This document shows, piece by piece, positions 16,347 through 25,371 of a stretch of DNA of 64,000 nucleotides. This stretch comes from CAVRXQ01 sp963849105. Lineage in GTDB: Bacteria > Actinomycetota > Acidimicrobiia > Acidimicrobiales > Bog-793. The notes under the pieces were generated by a model. The model was not told where the DNA came from. It worked only from the letters and a program-made list of their open reading frames with translations, and ran no database searches. Numbering within the stretch: position 1 is the stretch's first letter; each line of letters opens with the position of its first letter. Position numbers and translations under genes: made by a program. The stretch spans positions 897,520 through 961,519 of the forward strand of contig CAWKGD010000003.1 of NCBI GenBank assembly GCA_963849105.1. Direction: 5' to 3'.

Positions 16347-17851
16347 ACCGTTTCCGCCTGGGCCGCGAGGCCGCGGGCGATGCCCAAGTGGCGCGCCGAG
16401 GCGATGACGTGATTACGACCGAGCAGGATGACGAACGGCCGCGTGAAGATGTAGGCCGTGACGACGTCGGCGAGCGTCGAGATCCCGAGCATGAAGGCGA
16501 ATCCCTTCACGGCGCCGATCGACAAGAGCCACAGCACGAGCGCGCCGATGAAGCTCACCGCGTCGGCGGAAAGGATCGTGCGGTAGGCGCTTCGGAATCC
16601 CTTGTCGACCGAGGCGCGAACGGAACGGCCGGCGCGCACTTCATCTTTTAATCGTTCGAAATAGACGATGTAGGAGTCGACGGTGATACCGACTGAGACG
16701 ATGAGGCCGACAACGCCGGACAGGTCGAGGGTCAATCCGACCGACGACACGCTCAGCAGCGAGATGAACCCGTACAAGAAGGCCGCGGTCGTCACGAGTC
16801 CCAATACGACGACGATCCCGAGTGCGCGGTAGTAGAAGATCGTGTAGCCCATCACCAAGAGCAGACCCAACAGTCCGGCGAGCAGTCCGGCGTGCAAGGA
16901 CGACTTCCCGAGGCTCGGCGAGACCGCCTCCGACGTCAACGGATGCATCACCACCGGAAGAGAGCCGTACCTCAAATCGAGCGCCAGCGCGCTCACCTCG
17001 GCATGGGTGAAGTTCCCCGAGATCTGGCCGCTTCCCGGAAAGCTCGTCGCGTCGATGAGCGGCGCCGAGACGATGTCCCCGTCCAAGTCGTCCGCGACCG
17101 GCGTGTGGTAGTAGGCGGCGGCGATTTTGTTGAATGCCGTCGTCCCCTTGCCGGTGAGGGTGAACGACACCACCCACGACCCGGTGGTCAACAACTGGGC
17201 GGTCGCGCCGCTGATGATTGTGCCGTTCGCCTTGGCGGGACCGAGCACGAGTCGCTCCGCGTCATAGGCGCCGCCGGAGCTGAAAATGACGTTCTTGGAG
17301 GGATCGTCTGCGGTGATCGGCGTCGTCTTGTACGACGCGTAGATCGGGTCTTCGCAGTAGTTCCCGCAGACGAACTCGCCGCCGCTGGCCGAGTCGTAGT
17401 ACGCCGAGGTGAAGTGGTAGCCGCCCGTCGGAGAGGGCGGTGTCCTGTACGGCGTCGCGGGCGTCTTCTCGCCTTTTTTCGTGGCGGGTGGCGTGTAAGT
17501 GGGCGCGCCGCCGAGGACGGGGCGGAAGTAGAGCTGAGCCGTGGTGCCGATGATGTGAAGGATCCGACTTGGGTCCTTCACCCCCGGCAGCTCAACGACC
17601 ACCTGATTGCCCTGCGTCGTGATGTTCGGCTGCGACACTCCGAGCGCGTCGACGCGGTCCGTCATGATGTTCGCGACGTTCTGCAGCGTCGCTTTCTTCA
17701 CTGGGTGCGCAGGGACGTAGACGACCGAGAGCCCGCCTTCCAAGTCGAGCCCGAGATGCGGCGACCATCCCAGCCCGACCGCCAGGCCGAGCATCCCGAA
17801 ACAGGCGATGGTCGTCAGCAGAACGCTGGCGATAAGACGCTGCCGACCCAC
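16343..17851 (-). CDS. secD: Protein-export membrane protein SecD
   Basis: Partner of SecF in the SecDF export motor. The 502-residue protein has the N-terminal helix, the LGLDLEGGLSVVYVP motif (GLDLxGG), the P1 periplasmic domain (about 40-290, including GVKDPSRILHIIGTTAQLYFRP), and five C-terminal helices with a VGLIVSVGITVDSYIVYFERLKDE block that carries the conserved Asp. The periplasmic domain contains a Pro/Thr-rich stretch (KKGEKTPATPYRTPPSPTGG) and two Cys (VCGNYCED), as in actinobacterial SecD. It ends in the ATGA overlap with secF; yajC ends one base upstream. Confidence 0.96.
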   Translation of the reverse strand: MGRQRLIASVLLTTIACFGMLGLAVGLGWSPHLGLDLEGGLSVVYVPAHPVKKATLQNVANIMTDRVDALGVSQPNITTQGNQVVVELPGVKDPSRILHIIGTTAQLYFRPVLGGAPTYTPPATKKGEKTPATPYRTPPSPTGGYHFTSAYYDSASGGEFVCGNYCEDPIYASYKTTPITADDPSKNVIFSSGGAYDAERLVLGPAKANGTIISGATAQLLTTGSWVVSFTLTGKGTTAFNKIAAAYYHTPVADDLDGDIVSAPLIDATSFPGSGQISGNFTHAEVSALALDLRYGSLPVVMHPLTSEAVSPSLGKSSLHAGLLAGLLGLLLVMGYTIFYYRALGIVVVLGLVTTAAFLYGFISLLSVSSVGLTLDLSGVVGLIVSVGITVDSYIVYFERLKDEVRAGRSVRASVDKGFRSAYRTILSADAVSFIGALVLWLLSIGAVKGFAFMLGISTLADVVTAYIFTRPFVILLGRNHVIASARHLGIARGLAAQAETV

Positions 17852-18367
17852 CTAGGCGCTCTTCCCCTCGCCGGACTGCTCAGTGTCCGGATCGGGCTTC
17901 GGCGACGGCGTCGGGAAGAACGACGTCGGCTGGTCCGCCTCCTTGCCTTCGTCGTGCGACCGCGGTTCAAACGGCGCTTCGTGTTCGGCGCCAGATCCTG
18001 TCGTCGGCCCCTCAGTCGAAACGTCGGGCCATTGGGGCGCTTGTGGCACGCGCTGGCCGACCGCTCTCCGGACGATCTCGACCGTCGTGCCGGGGGCTAT
18101 TTCGACGAGCACCCGGTCATCGTTCATGGCCCGCACGGTTCCGACAATCCCTGAGCTCGTGATCACCTCGTCGCCGACCGAGACCGCTTTCTGCATCGCC
18201 TGCTGTTCTTTTTGGCGGCGTCGCTGCGGCCGCATGAACAAAAAGGCGCCGACGGCGAGGATCAGCAGGATGAACAGGAACGCGCTGCTCCCGCTCGACG
18301 AGGACTTTTTCGACGCGGCGATGATCGCCAGGTCGTGGAACGCGGGAAGGAGGTGGACAAAGGTCAT
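17852..18367 (-). CDS. yajC: Preprotein translocase subunit YajC
   Basis: A single-span membrane accessory of SecDF. The helix AFLFILLILAVGAFLFMRPQ is followed by RRRQKEQQAMQKAVSVGDEVITSSGIVGTV, the YajC signature (RPQ-rrrkeq...l..GD.V.T..Gi.G.v). The 171-residue protein has a longer disordered acidic C-terminal tail than E. coli YajC (110 residues), common in actinobacteria. I chose ATG 18367; the frame is open to 18547 without a convincing start. It directly precedes secD on the same strand. Confidence 0.92.
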   Translation of the reverse strand: MTFVHLLPAFHDLAIIAASKKSSSSGSSAFLFILLILAVGAFLFMRPQRRRQKEQQAMQKAVSVGDEVITSSGIVGTVRAMNDDRVLVEIAPGTTVEIVRRAVGQRVPQAPQWPDVSTEGPTTGSGAEHEAPFEPRSHDEGKEADQPTSFFPTPSPKPDPDTEQSGEGKSA

Positions 18368-18459
18368 GGAGTTGACACCCGTGGTCTCGGGGACTGAGCG
18401 AGTCGCATGGTAGTCCTTGACCTGGGAGTGCTTGTTCTCCCCGCGTTTAATTGTCGCGC

Positions 18460-19551
18460 TCAGACGTCGAAAAGCGTCGACGCCTCCTCGGTGGTCATCG
18501 TCGGCGTGCGAGCGACGTGCGGGCGCGGGATGCCGAGGTGGTCCCAAGCTGCCGGGCCCGCCACACGTCCCCGCGGGGTGCGGGTAAGGAAGCCCTGTTG
18601 GAGCAGGTATGGCTCGTAAACGTCCTCCACCGTCTCGGGCTCCTCGCTAACGCTGAAGGCGAGCGTCTGCAATCCGACCGCTTGGCCAGAAAAACGCACG
18701 CACAGCGCCTCGAGGATCTGGCGATCGAGCCGGTCGAGGCCGCGCTCGTCGACCCCGAACAGCTCGCAGCCTTCGCGAGCCGCTTCGAAATCGATCGCGC
18801 CGAGTCCGCGGACCTCGACGAAGTCGCGCACCCGGCGCAAGAGCCGGATGGCGAGGCGCGGTGTCCCCCTGGCGCGACGCGCGATCTCCTGCGCGCCCTC
18901 AGCGGTGCAGTCGACGGCAAGGACACGCGCCGTCCGACGCACGATCTCCTCGAGCTCGTCGGGCGCGTAGTGCTCGAGGCGGGCCACGAATCCGAAGCGG
19001 TCACGCAGCGGTCCGGTGACGAGTCCCGTGCGCGTCGTCGCGCCGACCAACGTGAAGGCTGGCAGTTCGAGCCGGACCGAACGCGCCGTCGGTCCCTTGC
19101 CGATGACGATGTCGATCTGGAAGTCCTCCATCGCCGGATAGAGGATCTCCTCGACAGGACGCGTCATGCGGTGGATCTCGTCGATGAAGAGCACCTCGCC
19201 AGGCTGCAGCCCGGTGAGGATCGCGGCGAGGTCACCACCGCGTTGCAGGGCGGCACCCGAAGTCACGCGCAGCCCGACCCCCATCTCGTTCGCGACGATG
19301 CCGGCGAGCGTCGTCTTTCCGAGCCCCGGAGGTCCGGCGAACAGCAGGTGATCAACGCTCTGGCTCCGCCGGCGCGCCGCTTCGAGCACGATCGTCAGGT
19401 GTTCCTTCACACGGGCTTGTCCGACGAACTCGGAAAGGCGTCGCGGCCGGAGCCCCACCTCGAGGGCTTCCTCGGGTTCGTCGACGGGTTCGCCCGCGAC
19501 GACACGAGATTGGGACTTCGCCTCGATCTGGATGTCGCGACGCGCGCTCAT
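18460..19551 (-). CDS. ruvB: Holliday junction DNA helicase RuvB
   Basis: AAA+ motor that drives branch migration with RuvA. The 363-residue protein has LRPRRLSEFVGQ, Walker A FAGPPGLGKTTLA, Walker B VLFIDEIHRM, sensor region GATTRTGLVTGPLRDRFG (arginine finger) and the winged-helix DNA-binding domain to the C terminus, with GFLTRTPRGRV. ATG 19551 overlaps the ruvA TGA (ATGA). Length is within the normal range of 330-360. Confidence 0.97.
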   Translation of the reverse strand: MSARRDIQIEAKSQSRVVAGEPVDEPEEALEVGLRPRRLSEFVGQARVKEHLTIVLEAARRRSQSVDHLLFAGPPGLGKTTLAGIVANEMGVGLRVTSGAALQRGGDLAAILTGLQPGEVLFIDEIHRMTRPVEEILYPAMEDFQIDIVIGKGPTARSVRLELPAFTLVGATTRTGLVTGPLRDRFGFVARLEHYAPDELEEIVRRTARVLAVDCTAEGAQEIARRARGTPRLAIRLLRRVRDFVEVRGLGAIDFEAAREGCELFGVDERGLDRLDRQILEALCVRFSGQAVGLQTLAFSVSEEPETVEDVYEPYLLQQGFLTRTPRGRVAGPAAWDHLGIPRPHVARTPTMTTEEASTLFDV

Positions 19552-20153
19552 CGTCGCGGTGCGAGTTCGAAGAGCGCTTCGCGCAGCAGTTCCTCGACGC
19601 TGCCGTCGTGGCCGACGCGTTCGATCGCGACACGGATCTCTTCGGGCGCGTATCCCAGTGCGCCGAGCGCGTCGCGCAGTTCCGCGGCGGCGCTCGTATC
19701 TGATCCATTGCCGACGGGCTGCGGCACGACGAGGCTGCCGTCGCCGATCCTCCCGGCGAGTTCGACCAAGAGACGTTGCGCGGTCTTTTTTCCGACCCCC
19801 GGAACGAGACAGAGCGCGTCGACGTCGGCGGAGACGACGGCGGCGGCGAGGGACTCGGGTGGGTGCACCGACAAGATCGCGAGCGCGAGCGCGGGGCCGA
19901 TGCCGTGCGCGGAGACGAGCAGCTCGAAGATCCGCCGCTCTGCGCGGCTCGGGAAGCCGTACAAAGTGATCGCGCCTTCGCGGACGTGGGTATGGACCGA
20001 AAGCCGCGCCGCGTCGCCGACCGCGCCGAGCGTGCGGGCATGACGGGAGGAGACGACTACCTCGTAACCAACGCCTGAAACGTCGATGAGCACCGTCGCC
20101 GAGGCGACCCCCTCTTCGAGCGCCTCCAGAGATCCGTAGAGCGCGCCGATCAC
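19548..20153 (-). CDS. ruvA: Holliday junction DNA helicase subunit RuvA
   Basis: Binds the four-way junction and loads RuvB. The 201-residue protein begins VIGALYGSLEAL, the normal RuvA N terminus, has the OB fold to about residue 65, the helix-hairpin-helix region SAHGIGPALALAILS and LVPGVGKKTAQRLLVEL, and a C-terminal domain III (DALGALGYAPEEIRVAIERV) that contacts RuvB. GTG 20153 is inside a GTGA overlap with the ruvC stop. A longer frame reaching 20207 lies within ruvC. Confidence 0.96.
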   Translation of the reverse strand: MIGALYGSLEALEEGVASATVLIDVSGVGYEVVVSSRHARTLGAVGDAARLSVHTHVREGAITLYGFPSRAERRIFELLVSAHGIGPALALAILSVHPPESLAAAVVSADVDALCLVPGVGKKTAQRLLVELAGRIGDGSLVVPQPVGNGSDTSAAAELRDALGALGYAPEEIRVAIERVGHDGSVEELLREALFELAPRR

Positions 20154-20653
20154 GAGACGACCTGCGCTTCGGCAAGTGACGCGGCACGGTGCGCGGCGAC
20201 GTGACACAGCGCGAGGGCGAGGGCGTCAGCGACGTCCGGGGGCTTAGGCAGCTCTGGGAGGCGCAGCAGGCGGGCGACCATCTCTTGCACCTGGCGCTTT
20301 TCGGCCGAGCCGTATCCGGCGATGGCCTGTTTGACCTCGTTCGAGGTGTACTCGACGACCGGGCAGCCGTGTTCGGCGGCGACGAGCAGCGCGATGCCGC
20401 TCGCCTGTCCGACGCTCATCGCCGTCTGGGCGTTCGTCTGGAAAAAGACCCGCTCGACGACGACGACGTCGGGGCGGATCTCGACGACGAGCGCGTCGAT
20501 CTGACGACGCAGCTCGGCGAGACGTTCGGGAACCGGCAGTCGGCGTTCGGTCGTGATCACCCCGGCGGCGAGGGTCTTCTCGCTGCCGGGCGTGCCCGTG
20601 ATCGCGCCGAAGCCGCAACGCGACAAGCCGGGGTCGATCCCCAGGACAAACAC
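20150..20653 (-). CDS. ruvC: Crossover junction endodeoxyribonuclease RuvC
   Basis: Cuts Holliday junctions symmetrically. The 167-residue RNase H-fold nuclease shows the four acidic residues: Asp in VLGIDPGLSRCG, Glu in VVVVERVFFQTN, and two in PPDVADALALALCH. GTG 20653 gives the family N terminus. First gene of ruvC-ruvA-ruvB, all overlapping. Confidence 0.96.
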   Translation of the reverse strand: MFVLGIDPGLSRCGFGAITGTPGSEKTLAAGVITTERRLPVPERLAELRRQIDALVVEIRPDVVVVERVFFQTNAQTAMSVGQASGIALLVAAEHGCPVVEYTSNEVKQAIAGYGSAEKRQVQEMVARLLRLPELPKPPDVADALALALCHVAAHRAASLAEAQVVS

Positions 20654-20704
20654 GCGTTCGATGGTAGTAAGGGCTGGCTGGGAATTCGCGGACCCGAATC
20701 GAGA

Positions 20705-21454
20705 TCAGCTGGCGAGCGCGGTGAGGATCTCGTCGGGGATGTCGAAGTTCGCGACGACGTTGTGCACATCGTCGTGTTCTTCGAGCAGGTCGAGCAGGTT
20801 CAAGACCTTGCGCGCCGCCGCTGGGTCGGTGACCTCGACAGTCGTCGTCGGCACCCAGGTGATCTCCGAGGAATCCGTCGGGATCGCCGCCTCCTCCAGC
20901 GCCGCGACGAGAGGGTGCAGGTCGGTTGGCTCGCAGATCAGGGTCCACTCCTCGCCGTCATCGCGCAGGTCCTGTCCGCCCGCGTCGAGCGCCGCCGCCA
21001 TCACGTCGTCTTCTTCGACCTTGCGGGGGATCGTGACCACCCCTTTTCGTTCGAATTGCCACGACACGGCGCCCGGTTCGGCCATCGTCCCGCCGTTGCG
21101 AGTGAAGACCGATCGGATCTCGGCGCCGGTGCGGTTGCGGTTGTCGGTCAGGCACTCGACGATCACCGCCACCCCGGCCGGCGCGTACCCCTCATAGGAG
21201 ATGGCTTCGTAGCGAATGCCCTCGAGCTCACCGGTGCCGCGCTTCACCGCCCGGTCAATGGTGTCGATCGGCACCGAAGCATCGCGGGCTTTTTGGTACA
21301 TCGTCCGCAGCGTGGCGTTCGCTTGCGGGTCTCCCCCACCCTCTCGCGCCGCGACTTCAACCTGGCGGATGAGCTTCGCGAACAGTTTCGAGCGCGCTTT
21401 GTCCTTCGCACCCTTTTGGTGTTTGGTCGTCGCCCATTTCGAGTGTCCAGACAT
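20705..21454 (-). CDS. YebC/PmpR-family protein
   Basis: A 249-residue member of the YebC family, first described as DNA-binding regulators and also linked to relief of ribosome stalling at proline runs. The N terminus MSGHSKWATTKHQKGAKDKARSKLF is diagnostic, followed by the acidic beta domains (GYAPAGVAVIVECLTDN). It begins 51 bases upstream of ruvC and sits in the usual yebC-ruvCAB order. Which of the two described activities applies here is not shown by the sequence. Confidence 0.95.
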   Translation of the reverse strand: MSGHSKWATTKHQKGAKDKARSKLFAKLIRQVEVAAREGGGDPQANATLRTMYQKARDASVPIDTIDRAVKRGTGELEGIRYEAISYEGYAPAGVAVIVECLTDNRNRTGAEIRSVFTRNGGTMAEPGAVSWQFERKGVVTIPRKVEEDDVMAAALDAGGQDLRDDGEEWTLICEPTDLHPLVAALEEAAIPTDSSEITWVPTTTVEVTDPAAARKVLNLLDLLEEHDDVHNVVANFDIPDEILTALAS

Positions 21455-21485
21455 GAATCAGCCCTCTAAGCGGATCGCGCGCGCA

Positions 21486-22397
21486 TCACAGCTCGCGCAG
21501 CGCCTGCGCGCGCTCTTGCAGACTGAGCCCACTCGTCGAGGAGTCTCGCTCCCCGGGTGCGGCGAGCGGCGCGCACCACTGCCATCCCGTCAGCCGGACG
21601 ACATCGCGCGGCAACGTGCGCTCGAGCTCACCGCGGTTCGAGCCGAGCAGCTCGAGCGTGTCGGCGAGTGCCGGTGGGTACCGCGTGATCGAGGTGGCAG
21701 CGAAGTCGGCGAACGACTCCCGATCGACTCCGCCTAGCCGTGAACTCAGGCGCGCGGCGGCCGGGCTGCGCAGGGCGAGCAGTCCGAGCGAGGACATAAT
21801 CAAAGAAGCGCGCGCGACGTCACCGCGGCGCAGGTGCGCGAGCTCGTGTGCGACAAGCGCTTCGAGGTCGATGCGATCGAGACGTTCGAGGCTTGCTGAT
21901 GTCACGACAAGGGTCGGGCGAGAACCACGTCGGCCAAATGTGGCCGCGTTCAGGTCCTCTGATGGGATGACGACGACGACGGGCGTCGAGAGCCCGAACG
22001 CCGAACACAGCCCATCGACGATGTTCAACAAGCGGGCGTCGAGGTTGACGTGTGCCTCCCGACCGCCGAGTGCGTGGAGGATCCCTGATTCCGAGCCGGC
22101 CTTGGCGTTCGCGACGAAGTGCGCCAGCGCGAGTAAGGCGACGAGGCCGAGGATGATCGTGCCGGCGATGTCGGCGACGCCGGAAGCCGCTACGGCAATG
22201 CAGGCGACCGCGAGGATCACCGGAGCGGCGCGCAGCATCGCCACGTCACCTGTGGTGCTGCGCGGACCAAGAGACGGCACGGCGGCGAGGGCGTGATGCC
22301 GGCGCGAAGGCGCGTGAGTGGACGATCGCGTCGGGCGCGTCCTTGGGCGGGGGTCGTGCCCGCGGGGTTGCGCGACGCTGGGTTCCGGCTGGGGCAT
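21486..22397 (-). CDS. M48-family membrane metallopeptidase (HtpX-like)
   Basis: A 303-residue predicted zinc peptidase. Two hydrophobic helices lie at about residues 55-95 (ILAVACIAVAASGVADIAG and GTIILGLVALLALAHFV), followed by the Zn-binding VAHELAHLRRGD (HExxH) and a third-ligand region DRESFADFAATSITRYP (Glu). ATG 22397 overlaps the pimA stop (TAATG), so I keep it; the first 50 residues are low-complexity and a second ATG at codon 54 is close to the membrane helix. HtpX-like enzymes degrade misfolded membrane proteins; the substrate here is unknown. Confidence 0.85.
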   Translation of the reverse strand: MPQPEPSVAQPRGHDPRPRTRPTRSSTHAPSRRHHALAAVPSLGPRSTTGDVAMLRAAPVILAVACIAVAASGVADIAGTIILGLVALLALAHFVANAKAGSESGILHALGGREAHVNLDARLLNIVDGLCSAFGLSTPVVVVIPSEDLNAATFGRRGSRPTLVVTSASLERLDRIDLEALVAHELAHLRRGDVARASLIMSSLGLLALRSPAAARLSSRLGGVDRESFADFAATSITRYPPALADTLELLGSNRGELERTLPRDVVRLTGWQWCAPLAAPGERDSSTSGLSLQERAQALREL

Positions 22398-23545
22398 TAC
22401 GTCACGAGTGTACGGTTCTGCTCGAACAGCCCGAAGAGCCCGCCTCCCCGCCCTGCACGCCCACTACCTCCGGCGATGGCGTGCTCGTACGCCTCGAGGT
22501 AGCGCTCCGCCACTTCGCCGAAAGAGAACCGGGCGGCCCGCGCCAAGCCGGCGCGGGCGAGCTCCGCACGGACGTCCGGCTCGCACAACAACGAACGCAG
22601 CTTGTCCCGTAGTGCTTTTTCGTTTCCCGCCGGGAAATACCAGGCGCCGTCCGATCCAGCATCTCGATATCCGGGGAGATCCGTGGCGAGGACCGCGCAA
22701 CCGGCGGCCATCGCTTCCAATAAAACGACGCCGAACGATTCGCCGCCGAGTGCCGGCGAGATGAAGACGTCCGCCGATCGCAGCTCGAGGTCGCGGCCGT
22801 CGTTGCCGAGGCGTCCGAGAAAGACGATGCGCTCATCGGCCCCGAAGCGTCGTCGCAGCCGTTCGAGCTCCGGCCCGTCGCCGACGACGCGCAGGGAGAA
22901 GTCACCGGCGAGACCGTGGAACGCATCTAAAAGGACGTGAAGGCCCTTTCTCGCTTCGACGCGCCCGACGAACAGCGCCGTCGGGCTCGCGGGTCGTACC
23001 GGGTGGATTCGCGCCAACCGATCCGCCGCGACGGCGTTCGGGATGATGACCACATCGATGCGGCCGAGTACCTCGCTAAGCGTCGTCGCCGCCGTCGGAG
23101 AGACCGCCACCACCGAACCGATCCGGTGCACAGCGCGGCGGAACGGGAACGCGTACGCCGCGTAGACACGGCTCGGCCGGGCGCGGTGGAAGGTCGCAAC
23201 CACCGGCTTCGCGGACGTGACGAGCGCGGCGAGCGCCGGACCGGGTACGAGCGGTTCGTGGACGTGCACGACGTCAGGCGAGAAAGACCGAAGCGCGTGC
23301 ACGGTTCTGCGCATCGCGCGCGGGTACGGAGCGACCGGGGCGAGGGAGCCGTTCGCCGGCACGCGGAGCGAGCGGCCGACGGTGACCGAGAGCGTCCCCG
23401 GCGCGCTCCACGACCGCGGCCTTCCCGGACCGATGACGCAGACGTCGTGACCGAGACGGACGAGGGTGTCAGCGTGTCCCAGGACCTGGGACTGCACTCC
23501 CCCGGGGAACGAAAGGTCGTACGGCGAGACGAGTGCGACCCTCAT
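22397..23545 (-). CDS. pimA: Phosphatidylinositol mannosyltransferase (PimA-type, GT4)
   Basis: Transfers mannose from GDP-mannose to phosphatidylinositol on the inner leaflet, the first step of PIM/lipomannan synthesis. The 382-residue GT-B enzyme has SPYDLSFPGGVQSQVLG at the acceptor loop, VVHVHEPLVPG, and the donor-site SPALGGESFGVVLLEAMA (E-x7-E) that is nearly identical to the mycobacterial PimA motif. ATG 23545 overlaps the acyltransferase stop (ATGA); the much longer open frame to 24322 is not coding. Neighbours are the lipid-anchor synthase and PIM acyltransferase, which fixes its role. Confidence 0.93.
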   Translation of the reverse strand: MRVALVSPYDLSFPGGVQSQVLGHADTLVRLGHDVCVIGPGRPRSWSAPGTLSVTVGRSLRVPANGSLAPVAPYPRAMRRTVHALRSFSPDVVHVHEPLVPGPALAALVTSAKPVVATFHRARPSRVYAAYAFPFRRAVHRIGSVVAVSPTAATTLSEVLGRIDVVIIPNAVAADRLARIHPVRPASPTALFVGRVEARKGLHVLLDAFHGLAGDFSLRVVGDGPELERLRRRFGADERIVFLGRLGNDGRDLELRSADVFISPALGGESFGVVLLEAMAAGCAVLATDLPGYRDAGSDGAWYFPAGNEKALRDKLRSLLCEPDVRAELARAGLARAARFSFGEVAERYLEAYEHAIAGGSGRAGRGGGLFGLFEQNRTLVT

Positions 23546-24504
23546 CGCCCGCCCGGCTCCGTGTCCCACAGCGGCTGGAAGACGTGCCATTGCTCGGGGG
23601 CCGCGCGGATCAGATCCTCGAAAGCGTTCGCGACCTCCTGGGTCACGCGCTCGACGTCCTCGCGCAGTCTCGCCTGGCGCGTCGTTTCGATCGGTGGGCG
23701 CAGCTCGAGTCGGTAGCGGCCGCCCGAGCGGACGTAGATCGCGCACGGCAGCAGCGGCGCCCCGCTTCGCAGCGCGAGGAGGGCCGGGCCGCCCGGGATG
23801 CGCGTCTTCTGGCCGAAGAACTCGACGGGTACCCCGTCCCCCGTGACGTCGCGATCGGCGAGCAGCGCGATCATCGTCCCTTCGGCGAGGGTCGCGAGGA
23901 GGTGCGGGACCGTCTCGGTGCCGACCGGCAACACCGTCAAATCGACACGCCGGCGCATCTGCGCGAACCACGCGAAGAGCTCCGGTGGCTCGAGCACCTC
24001 GGCGACCGTCGTGAGCGGATATCCCCTGGCCGAGGTCCACGCCGCCCCCGCCTCCCAGCAGCCCAGGTGCGGAAGGACGATGATCCCGCCCGCTTTCTTC
24101 GCGACGAAGTCGTCCCAGATCTGTACCCCGACGAGCTCGAAGCGTTCCGGATGCCGGTGCACTTCCGCCGTTTTCAAGTTGGCGGCATCGGACCAATACA
24201 CGCCGTAGCCGGCGTAGGCGCGGCGGACGATCGGCACGAGGCGCCGATCGTCTGGATGCACGCCGAGCACCGGGGCGAGGTTCTCGGCGACGATCCGCCG
24301 CCGGGACCGGCCCGCGCCCCACACGATCACCCCGATCGACGCGGCGAGCAGACGCGACGCTCGTCCAGGGAGCAGGCGGAGTGCCGCCGCGCTCACCCGG
24401 TAGACGCCATAGGTGATGACCGCACGCGCGCGCCCGAGGGGCGTCGCGAGTTTCGTCGGCAACGTCGTGTTAGCGATCGATGTCGATGCGCCGCATGAAG
24501 GCAT
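23542..24504 (-). CDS. Phosphatidylinositol mannoside acyltransferase (LpxL/HtrB family)
   Basis: A 320-residue membrane-associated acyltransferase. The HX4E motif is visible in VLPHLGCWEAGA, with the conserved FFGQKTRIPGGPALLALRSGAPLLP block of the family and an N-terminal hydrophobic helix. In mycobacteria the homologue acylates the mannose of PIM. Start ATG 24504 overlaps the preceding gene's end by 35 bases; a shorter start is possible. Its stop overlaps the pimA start, placing it in the PIM operon. Confidence 0.9.
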   Translation of the reverse strand: MPSCGASTSIANTTLPTKLATPLGRARAVITYGVYRVSAAALRLLPGRASRLLAASIGVIVWGAGRSRRRIVAENLAPVLGVHPDDRRLVPIVRRAYAGYGVYWSDAANLKTAEVHRHPERFELVGVQIWDDFVAKKAGGIIVLPHLGCWEAGAAWTSARGYPLTTVAEVLEPPELFAWFAQMRRRVDLTVLPVGTETVPHLLATLAEGTMIALLADRDVTGDGVPVEFFGQKTRIPGGPALLALRSGAPLLPCAIYVRSGGRYRLELRPPIETTRQARLREDVERVTQEVANAFEDLIRAAPEQWHVFQPLWDTEPGGR

Positions 24505-25318
24505 GCGCCGATCGGCGCAGTTTCACACGCTCGCGTCGTTTTTCTCCACCCTCTTGCGACGTGGAAAAGACCGTCCGCAGCCGAACCGACAACGGGGTGA
24601 GCTCTCGGCGGTTCCGGCGCTGGCGATCGGCGCGCGGACCTTGCAACCACGCCTGGCGCCGTCGCTCGATGAGCGCGCGTGTCGGCGAGATCCGTGTCAC
24701 TGCGATTCCGCTCGCTTGACGCCAAACGCGCACGAAGCGCCCGACCGCCGTCGCGCCCGTCAAAACTGCGAGGAGCGCCAACAGCGGCACCAAAGCCGCG
24801 TGCACGAAATTCCCGACGGTCAGCGTCACGCCCAACAAGATGAGGCGCTCCGCGCGCTCCATCAGCCCACCTTGAGCGCGGTAGCCGAGCGATTCCGCCT
24901 TCGCACGCTCGTAGGAGACGAGGTTCGCGAGCGCGAGGATGCCGATCGGCAAGAGCGCGGTGTTCGCGTCGTGGGCGCGGACGAAATACCACGCCAGGCC
25001 GAGGAAGATCATCGAGTCGCCGACTCGGTCAGAAACCGAGTCGAAAAAGGCTCCGCGCCCAGAGGCGGTGCCAGCCGCCTTCGCGACGTGACCGTCCAAG
25101 GTGTCCATGAGCCCACCGACAATGATCAGTCCAACGGCGACAAGAAAGTCTCCGAGGCCGATCAGCACGCCGGTCGCCGCGGCGAGCAGGACACCGAAAG
25201 CGGTGACCATGTTCGCCCCGACGCCGAGCGCGACGAGTCGTTCTCCGATCGAGCGGGTCGTTACCGGCGTGTCGGCAGTTGCCTCCGCCCGCTTGCGTCT
25301 CCGGCGGCCGTCGATCAT
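24470..25318 (-). CDS. CDP-alcohol phosphatidyltransferase (phosphatidylinositol-phosphate synthase type)
   Basis: A membrane enzyme that condenses CDP-diacylglycerol with an inositol-phosphate-type alcohol. The catalytic motif D-x2-D-G-x2-A-x8-G-x3-D-x3-D is complete in LMDTLDGHVAKAAG...GAFFDSVSDRVGD, with Lys where Arg is usual, and six or so hydrophobic spans follow. About 280 residues including a 70-residue basic C-terminal tail that is longer than the family norm. ATG 25318 follows GGGAGAGGAG and is preferred to a GTG at 25345. Next to the PIM acyltransferase and pimA, so it is inferred to make the PI anchor. Confidence 0.88.
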   Translation of the reverse strand: MIDGRRRRKRAEATADTPVTTRSIGERLVALGVGANMVTAFGVLLAAATGVLIGLGDFLVAVGLIIVGGLMDTLDGHVAKAAGTASGRGAFFDSVSDRVGDSMIFLGLAWYFVRAHDANTALLPIGILALANLVSYERAKAESLGYRAQGGLMERAERLILLGVTLTVGNFVHAALVPLLALLAVLTGATAVGRFVRVWRQASGIAVTRISPTRALIERRRQAWLQGPRADRQRRNRRELTPLSVRLRTVFSTSQEGGEKRRERVKLRRSAHAFMRRIDIDR

Positions 25319-25371
25319 CTCCTCTCCCGGTCGAGTAAAACCCACGCTACCAGGAACTTCACCAAATCCTG